This document shows, piece by piece, positions 58,750 to 64,000 of a stretch of DNA of 64,000 bases. Under the pieces are notes generated by a model. That model was not told the DNA's origin, did no database searches, and saw nothing but the letters and a program-made list of their open reading frames with translations. The position numbers and the translations under genes were made by a program. The stretch spans positions 186,001 through 250,000 of the forward strand of contig NZ_CP024847.1 of assembly GCF_002892535.1 (NCBI RefSeq). Direction: 5' to 3'. Numbering within the stretch: the stretch's first letter is position 1; each line of letters starts with the position of its first letter. The stretch comes from Aquella oligotrophica. Its GTDB lineage: Bacteria > Pseudomonadota > Gammaproteobacteria > Burkholderiales > UBA11063.

Positions 58750-61479
58750 TTATTTATTGTTATAGTAGTTATTGATTACAGTTGCAAATGCTTGCCATTC
58801 CTGATCACTAGCTTGTGGGCTATATTCTGGATCATATGGTTCGCCATCTTTCGGGTTTGTAGATGGCGTATAATTATAACCAATATACCAAGGTTCCTGA
58901 ACATTTTTGTTTGGTATCGTTGCTGAACCAAATGCTCCAGAAGTGGCAGCTGCTGGGGTTTCCAGTGCAAATACTGAGTAACCAGTTTGATGCTGGATAG
59001 TGCTTGCATACACTTGCAGGTTATTTTTAGCATAATCAATTGATACTGGGTGTTTAACATCTTGATCTCCTATCCCTTTACCTGGAATATTTGATACCAA
59101 AATACATTGAGCGTATGGAATTGATTCGCTACTTCCCATCTCTGTACCACAATGACTGAAAGTTTGTACTGGTACAGAACCAACCATAGTATCAGCCATT
59201 AAACATTTTGCCAATTGACCATAGGCAGGGGATGATTGATTATTCAAATCGCTCTCATGTGCCTGTAAAAACTGATTATTAATCCCAACACAAGCGTTAT
59301 TATTTATTAAAACACCCGAAACATGTTCGCTACCAGCTGGAATTGTAAAATCAGGATTCCACATTTCAACATTATTCCATTCGGTTGCTGAAGCAGCTAA
59401 TGGCAGAATTGGTGAATATTTACCATCAAAATCAGTCATTGCCTGCTCAGTTGATACTGTATGATAGTTTCCATTGAATCTACGATTATTTTCGGAGATA
59501 GAATCATTTAGACTAAGGCTACAATAACCTACTGGCAACATATCTCCACTTTTTAATTGATCGCATAAACCACCATTGGCATCGGTAGAGAAAGCACTAT
59601 AAATACCGGCTGCTTCAGCTATATTAAATGCACCTTGATAGGTATCAGCTGTATAGGGAACCATTCCTGTTTGATCACCTGTTGATTGTGGTGCACGATA
59701 TTGTCCAACATCATAAGTTGAGAAATTTGCAACTCCAAGCGGTCCAAATGATGACACCAGTAATGGGTTAAATACATCGGAAAAGTAAAAATAATTAAAC
59801 CATTTGCCATGATATGCCAAACGATCAGCAACTTTCTTAAATGTTACTGCAGCATTAATCTGGTTAAAACCAGCTTCAAGATCCATAGCCAAGCCATCAA
59901 TTTTATAACTTGGGTTAACTTGTGAGGCATAAACAATTGGATGAACAATGGTATCCGCAACTATATCCTGCTGCTCTGGATTAAATCCAACCAAGTCTGC
60001 TTTTACCTGATTATCAAAATCATAATTAAGTGTTAAGCCAACCCCTTTACTAGCAAAAGCGCCTTTTGTTGGGTCAACAAGATCACCAATCCATCTAGCA
60101 AAATCACTATCCGAACGATTAGTACCAACACCTGTTGCAGTAATCTGGCTTTCAGGATTACTATTTGGGCTAAGTTTCCAGAAGCTTATTTTATATTCAG
60201 AAGATTCTGCGGGACTAAAAGTATAGGTCATACTGATAATCTCAGCTAAAGCAGTTTTAATCGGATGGGTAGTCATCGCAGTTGAATTTATTTTCTGTAA
60301 GTCTGAACCATAGGTTTGATAGTCACTTGGCCAAGTGGTTTGTGCATTTGCACCTTTTTTATCTGGATCTTGGCTTGAATAAACATAAATTGATGGAAAA
60401 TCGCCAACTAGATTTGATGTTGCAACCTTACCATTTTTCCAATCGTTAAGACTAGGATTAGTATTCGCTACATTCAGATAAAATGTTTGCCAGTCTTGTT
60501 CATTCTTCTCGCTTGCTTTGACATTAATCTGATAAACACCTGTGGTTAGGTTACTCGCCTGTAAATTACCGCTACCATCGATGCTAAATGAGCTATCTGA
60601 GCAGTGTACCGGATTAGCTTTAGCCTGTGAATCAACACCAGTAATTTTAACAATATTACAGCTAGTTGCTACCCCAGCATTTAATTTACTAGCATCAAAT
60701 GAAAATACTTCCTGATTATCTGGACTGTAAAAATACTTATGCAAATCAACAATAGTTGTTTTTGTCGAAAAATCAGCAGGAGTCGCCGAGATTTCCATAT
60801 AGTAAGGCTGGTTGGTATTATCTGCATTATTATCTTTATCCCATCTACCTTGACGAATCGGATTACCATCAAATTTACCATTAGTATCGGCAGACCCGGA
60901 AAAATCACGAATCATTTCTTCTACATTATAGGCACGTAACCCAGCATAAAGAATTACTGGAAGATTTCCAGTTGTACCAAAAAGTCCCGCATTAGCATTT
61001 ATCGTAAGATTACAGGCTAATTTATTTGGGTCATTATCTAATATTTGACAGTTAGAGTCTTTGGCAAAATTAGTAAAATCAGCCTTCATCAATGGCTTAG
61101 TTTGATAAAGTGACATGCTTTCTGCGCTATTGAAAAAAGCTTGTAAATTATTATCCCCACTAACAGTAAAAGAACTTGCCGGGGTAGCATCACTACTTTC
61201 AGGGAAATAACTACCAAAAGTTGCAACAGCATTATTGGTGTCTGGTGAAGGTACCCCTTTATACCAATAAAAGCGATCCTGTTCATCAACATTTAATTGC
61301 ACATATGGTAAAAGAATATTATTTGAATCTGAGCTAAAGGCAGATTTAGAAGATAATACATTACTACTTCCTGTACTCTGCATTTGATTGGTATTTGAGT
61401 TATTATTTCCGCCGCCACTATTACATGCAGCTAAGCCAGCAACTAAAGCAACTAATAGAGGTAATTTTGAATGTTTCAT
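58750..61479 (-). CDS. Large predicted lipoprotein with cadherin-like domain and GH18-like motif
   Basis: 909 residues from ATG 61479, which has GGGAG upstream; a longer reading from 61530 is rejected. The signal ends in LAAC (Cys19), followed by a Ser/Asn-rich linker (20-55). Residues about 245-338 resemble a dystroglycan-type cadherin-like domain. The region from about 360 looks like a glycoside hydrolase barrel: DGLAMDLE (528-535) resembles the GH18 motif DGxDxDxE but has Ala531 where the middle Asp is expected; Asp533 and Glu535 are kept. It also has several cysteines. A surface glycan-active or glycan-binding protein is a reasonable guess, not proven. Monocistronic. Confidence 0.75.
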   Translation of the reverse strand: MKHSKLPLLVALVAGLAACNSGGGNNNSNTNQMQSTGSSNVLSSKSAFSSDSNNILLPYVQLNVDEQDRFYWYKGVPSPDTNNAVATFGSYFPESSDATPASSFTVSGDNNLQAFFNSAESMSLYQTKPLMKADFTNFAKDSNCQILDNDPNKLACNLTINANAGLFGTTGNLPVILYAGLRAYNVEEMIRDFSGSADTNGKFDGNPIRQGRWDKDNNADNTNQPYYMEISATPADFSTKTTIVDLHKYFYSPDNQEVFSFDASKLNAGVATSCNIVKITGVDSQAKANPVHCSDSSFSIDGSGNLQASNLTTGVYQINVKASEKNEQDWQTFYLNVANTNPSLNDWKNGKVATSNLVGDFPSIYVYSSQDPDKKGANAQTTWPSDYQTYGSDLQKINSTAMTTHPIKTALAEIISMTYTFSPAESSEYKISFWKLSPNSNPESQITATGVGTNRSDSDFARWIGDLVDPTKGAFASKGVGLTLNYDFDNQVKADLVGFNPEQQDIVADTIVHPIVYASQVNPSYKIDGLAMDLEAGFNQINAAVTFKKVADRLAYHGKWFNYFYFSDVFNPLLVSSFGPLGVANFSTYDVGQYRAPQSTGDQTGMVPYTADTYQGAFNIAEAAGIYSAFSTDANGGLCDQLKSGDMLPVGYCSLSLNDSISENNRRFNGNYHTVSTEQAMTDFDGKYSPILPLAASATEWNNVEMWNPDFTIPAGSEHVSGVLINNNACVGINNQFLQAHESDLNNQSSPAYGQLAKCLMADTMVGSVPVQTFSHCGTEMGSSESIPYAQCILVSNIPGKGIGDQDVKHPVSIDYAKNNLQVYASTIQHQTGYSVFALETPAAATSGAFGSATIPNKNVQEPWYIGYNYTPSTNPKDGEPYDPEYSPQASDQEWQAFATVINNYYNNK

Positions 61480-61673
61480 TAAAGTCTCCCTTGAATTTGT
61501 TTTACACGGCGAGAGTATAAATGAAGGCAAAATTTTTTAAAACCGCGTTTTTGCATGGTATCAGGATTCAAGATAATTGTATCAAGAGTCAGATAATTTT
61601 AGTTGTATCTTAGAAAGGGTAGAGGGGAAATAATTTTGCGGGGATGTTGCAGTTAAATTAGCAGCTAGCCTAT

Positions 61674-62456
61674 TTAAATTTTGTGATTTGGATGTAATGA
61701 AACTACAAATGGACGGTATAATGATTCTGGGATGCTTTCAAAATAACCGCATTCAATAGCAATTTTGGTTAATAATGCAGTATTTGCACCATGGATATTA
61801 AACTTCTCACTTAACTGATTGCCAATTATATTTGCTATAGTACTGCGACTAAGGTTTAAAGTTTTTGCAATTTGTTCCTGAGTAAGTCCATTTGCTAATA
61901 AAAACATTACTTCAATTTCTCGCCGTGTAAGATCTTTTTTTGCTGGGTAGTTTTTATTTAATGGGTCAGAAGCTAGATGGTAAAAATGTTCCTGAAAGCC
62001 AAAAAATTTTGACTCATGGGCAAAGCTTTGAATAGCAATTACTTCACCGCAAGGGTGGATAATAGGAAAATAGGTTACCAGATAGGACTTAAATTGTCCA
62101 TTATAGGGCAAAAGATCAAAAAAACTAATGACTTGTTTGTTGAGAAATACACTTTGTTGGATACCAAAAATTGCCTTTGCATAACGCTGAATTTCATCTT
62201 GGTGCTCTTTATAGTATGTATCTCCAAAGACTTTAATAATTAGTTCTTCATTATTTGTATCTTTATAGCCAGCACCGACTACCTCCTGCCAGTTATTGCA
62301 GCCAACTGATTCTGCAGTTTTATTCGTACAAATGACTACTTCATGGTTGCTGTTATATATAGCGGAAAAGATATGTTCATTTATTAGTGGGGTAAAGTTA
62401 GGGATAATATTTTGATTCAGATATGCCTGTTCTTCGTTGAAAGTTAATTTTTTCAT
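61674..62456 (-). CDS. LuxR-type regulator with PAS-like sensor domain
   Basis: 260 residues. N-terminal PAS-like part (about 25-150) and a LuxR helix-turn-helix (about 170-225: LTRREIEVMFLLANGLTQEQ). Same plan as the product of 10035-10766, including a C-terminal tail with a Gly-Tyr/Phe near ES(I/F)P; the helix-turn-helix here has no insert. It sits between the big lipoprotein and the lectin-domain gene, on the same strand, and might regulate one of them. Confidence 0.82.
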   Translation of the reverse strand: MKKLTFNEEQAYLNQNIIPNFTPLINEHIFSAIYNSNHEVVICTNKTAESVGCNNWQEVVGAGYKDTNNEELIIKVFGDTYYKEHQDEIQRYAKAIFGIQQSVFLNKQVISFFDLLPYNGQFKSYLVTYFPIIHPCGEVIAIQSFAHESKFFGFQEHFYHLASDPLNKNYPAKKDLTRREIEVMFLLANGLTQEQIAKTLNLSRSTIANIIGNQLSEKFNIHGANTALLTKIAIECGYFESIPESLYRPFVVSLHPNHKI

Positions 62457-62564
62457 TTAGCTAGCAGTTTAGATTTTTGGGTTGACTTGAAATACAATTT
62501 AAAGTATAGAATTATGATACGCTTATTGTACAGGGTTTTGATTTTTATGTCAATGTGATTCTAG

Positions 62565-62595
62565 AGATAATGCTGGCATATTGCCAGCATTATCT
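62565..62595. repeat. 14-bp perfect inverted repeat
   Basis: AGATAATGCTGGCA (62565-62578) and its exact complement (62582-62595) around TAT. It lies just after the stop of the lectin gene and could end its transcript, though no T-run follows on the minus strand. Confidence 0.7.
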
Positions 62596-62601
62596 TATGA
62601 T

Positions 62602-64000
62602 TTAGTTAAGGAATGTACCATTATCAATCTTACCCCACTCAGTTGTACCACTACTACTCGTAGTTGTACCAGTACCAGTACCTGAAGCCCAAATTACTCT
62701 ACCTTTACTAGTAGTAGCCGCATATCCAATTTGACCAGAGCTATCTGAGCTATATATTACTAAGTTACGATCATCCTGCATTTCTATCTTAGCATATGGA
62801 TCAGTTATCCATTTAATTTTCCTTTGCTTATATGCTGATTCAAAGAGGTTTTGGGTTGTTATCGCTCCTAATTTGTTTTTGAGTGTTAGGCGAATATCTC
62901 CATTAATAAATTTTATTTCAATCAGCTTGTCCGCTCCAGAGCTGCTATATAGAACCGTGGCACCAGTGATCAGTTCAATCCCTCGCGATCCTAAATCTCG
63001 AAGAAGCATCCTTTCTTTACCCGTAGGAGAGCTTAATAGCACAAATTTACCATTTCCTTTAGTTAACCCTTCATCAATCTGTTTCTCATTAAGAGAAATC
63101 TTACCATCTAGATAGATGTAATTAGAGCCAATAGTACCATTTTGTTGCCAGTTTTTATAGTCTTGTGGTTCAGTAAACTTAAATTTCTTCACTACTATGC
63201 TATCTGGATTCAAGTTAGTACCATTAATTTTCCAGCTTCCTTTACTATCTGATTTGATAGAGCCATCAAGTTTTACGATAGTTCCATCACCCCACTGTAG
63301 TTGTGAGGGACTTGCACGCTTACAGTTACTATCAAGGCAGCCTATTCCTAAAACAGCTCTAGATTTAAGGGTATCTATTGCCCATCCAGTTCTTTCACCT
63401 GGTAAGTAAATTTTCTCATTAGTATAGACAAAACCAGTTTTGATACAAAAAGTTTTCTCATCATAGTTTGCAATATACCAGTTCCAACGGGCAAAGATAT
63501 TGTCTGTTTCATTTCCTGATTGACCAAAACTATATGTTTGTGAAGTAGGATAACTAATTTTTCCCTTATATCCAGATTGTAGAAAAAAATCTTTAGGACG
63601 AGGAAAATCACGATAATTCCACCAATAATCACTTTGATCATCATGTTTTAATTCTGGAGTATACATGTTAGATAGTAAATAAAGATCAGAAGCAAGGTCA
63701 ATATTGGATCCAAACCAATATAAGTATGCCGAACCTCCACTTCTATAAGTCGAAGTGTTAGCCATATCTACCATATTACCTAAGTCTTCTCTATTTGAAA
63801 AATCTTTGGCTTTACACATATCTCCTACATCATCTTTAGAAAATATTGTATTACCAGTAGAATCTTTATCTTTAACTTGCAGACTTAACTTTTCTTTATC
63901 AAAATATATCCCAGACATAGCATAGCGTTGAATACTATTAGCTGCCTGATAATAGGGAACTTCTTGATATACCTTAACTGCGGTGGTTTGTTTATCATTA
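62602..64000 (-). CDS. B-lectin domain protein, 5' end outside window
   Basis: 466 codons are open from the window edge to the stop at 62602; reading continues past the first internal Met (63918), so the start lies beyond 64000. Near the C-terminus QDDRNLVIY exactly fits the mannose-binding QxDxNxVxY motif of bulb-type lectins, followed by KGRVIWASGTG. Upstream are repeated Trp/Tyr/Gly-rich strands without a family I recognise. Cysteine-poor and Ser/Thr-rich at the end. Probably secreted or surface-bound and sugar-binding, but the N-terminus is not visible. Confidence 0.8.
   Translation of the reverse strand, partial: NDKQTTAVKVYQEVPYYQAANSIQRYAMSGIYFDKEKLSLQVKDKDSTGNTIFSKDDVGDMCKAKDFSNREDLGNMVDMANTSTYRSGGSAYLYWFGSNIDLASDLYLLSNMYTPELKHDDQSDYWWNYRDFPRPKDFFLQSGYKGKISYPTSQTYSFGQSGNETDNIFARWNWYIANYDEKTFCIKTGFVYTNEKIYLPGERTGWAIDTLKSRAVLGIGCLDSNCKRASPSQLQWGDGTIVKLDGSIKSDSKGSWKINGTNLNPDSIVVKKFKFTEPQDYKNWQQNGTIGSNYIYLDGKISLNEKQIDEGLTKGNGKFVLLSSPTGKERMLLRDLGSRGIELITGATVLYSSSGADKLIEIKFINGDIRLTLKNKLGAITTQNLFESAYKQRKIKWITDPYAKIEMQDDRNLVIYSSDSSGQIGYAATTSKGRVIWASGTGTGTTTSSSGTTEWGKIDNGTFLN

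Overview
The window (about 64 kb, roughly 35% G+C by eye) comes from a Gram-negative bacterial chromosome: it carries lpxH, several lipoproteins, outer-membrane efflux parts and a type VI secretion (T6SS) locus. The order dnaA-dnaN-gyrB with no recF, together with Betaproteobacteria-like enzymes, suggests a low-G+C betaproteobacterium. That placement is inference; I cannot name a species.

Layout. 1-6.7 kb (minus strand): 5' part of sucC, a subtilisin-like protease with a downstream lipoprotein, a DUF4239 membrane protein coupled to a lipoprotein, and recG. 6.8-15 kb (plus): an RND pump gene, a PAS-like/LuxR regulator, a Bax-inhibitor-1 family protein, uvrB and two tandem uridine kinase genes. 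15-17.4 kb is an AT-rich zone of gene decay: an 82-bp inverted repeat, a frameshifted brnT toxin with intact brnA, an unknown membrane protein, a RelE-type remnant and a small basic protein whose gene runs through a terminator. 17.5-22 kb: a chitinase and alaS. 22.3-27.3 kb: dnaA, dnaN, gyrB. 27.3-41.7 kb: nucleoside salvage (uridine phosphorylase, cytidine deaminase), a fatty acid desaturase, lpxH, def, an acyltransferase, glnS, a GNAT enzyme, a LysR regulator, ubiD, a secreted unknown, a trypsin-like protease and a uracil permease. 41.9-52.7 kb: part of a T6SS locus (pentapeptide protein, DUF3540, PAAR-like protein, an unknown, then tssJ-K-L-M-A). 52.8-64 kb: a GST-like protein, an RRM RNA-binding protein with a long leader, a minus-strand YoaK/outer-membrane factor/HlyD operon opposite a LysR gene, a large lipoprotein with a GH18-like motif, a second PAS-like/LuxR regulator and a lectin-domain protein cut by the window end.

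Shared themes. Pyrimidine salvage is unusually dense (two udk copies, udp, cdd, a uracil permease). Secreted or surface proteins are many: S8 and S1 proteases, a chitinase with two carbohydrate-binding modules, a GH18-like lipoprotein and a B-lectin protein, consistent with life on polymeric substrates or surfaces. The T6SS part encodes the membrane complex and baseplate connector (TssJ, K, L, M) and TssA, plus an effector/spike adaptor module, but no sheath, Hcp, VgrG or ClpV, which must lie elsewhere if the system works.

The least explained parts are the YoaK-OMF-HlyD operon without a recognised pump, the 256-aa protein of the T6SS module with a TIR-like fold pattern, the divergent GH18-like lipoprotein and the 15-17.4 kb decay zone.
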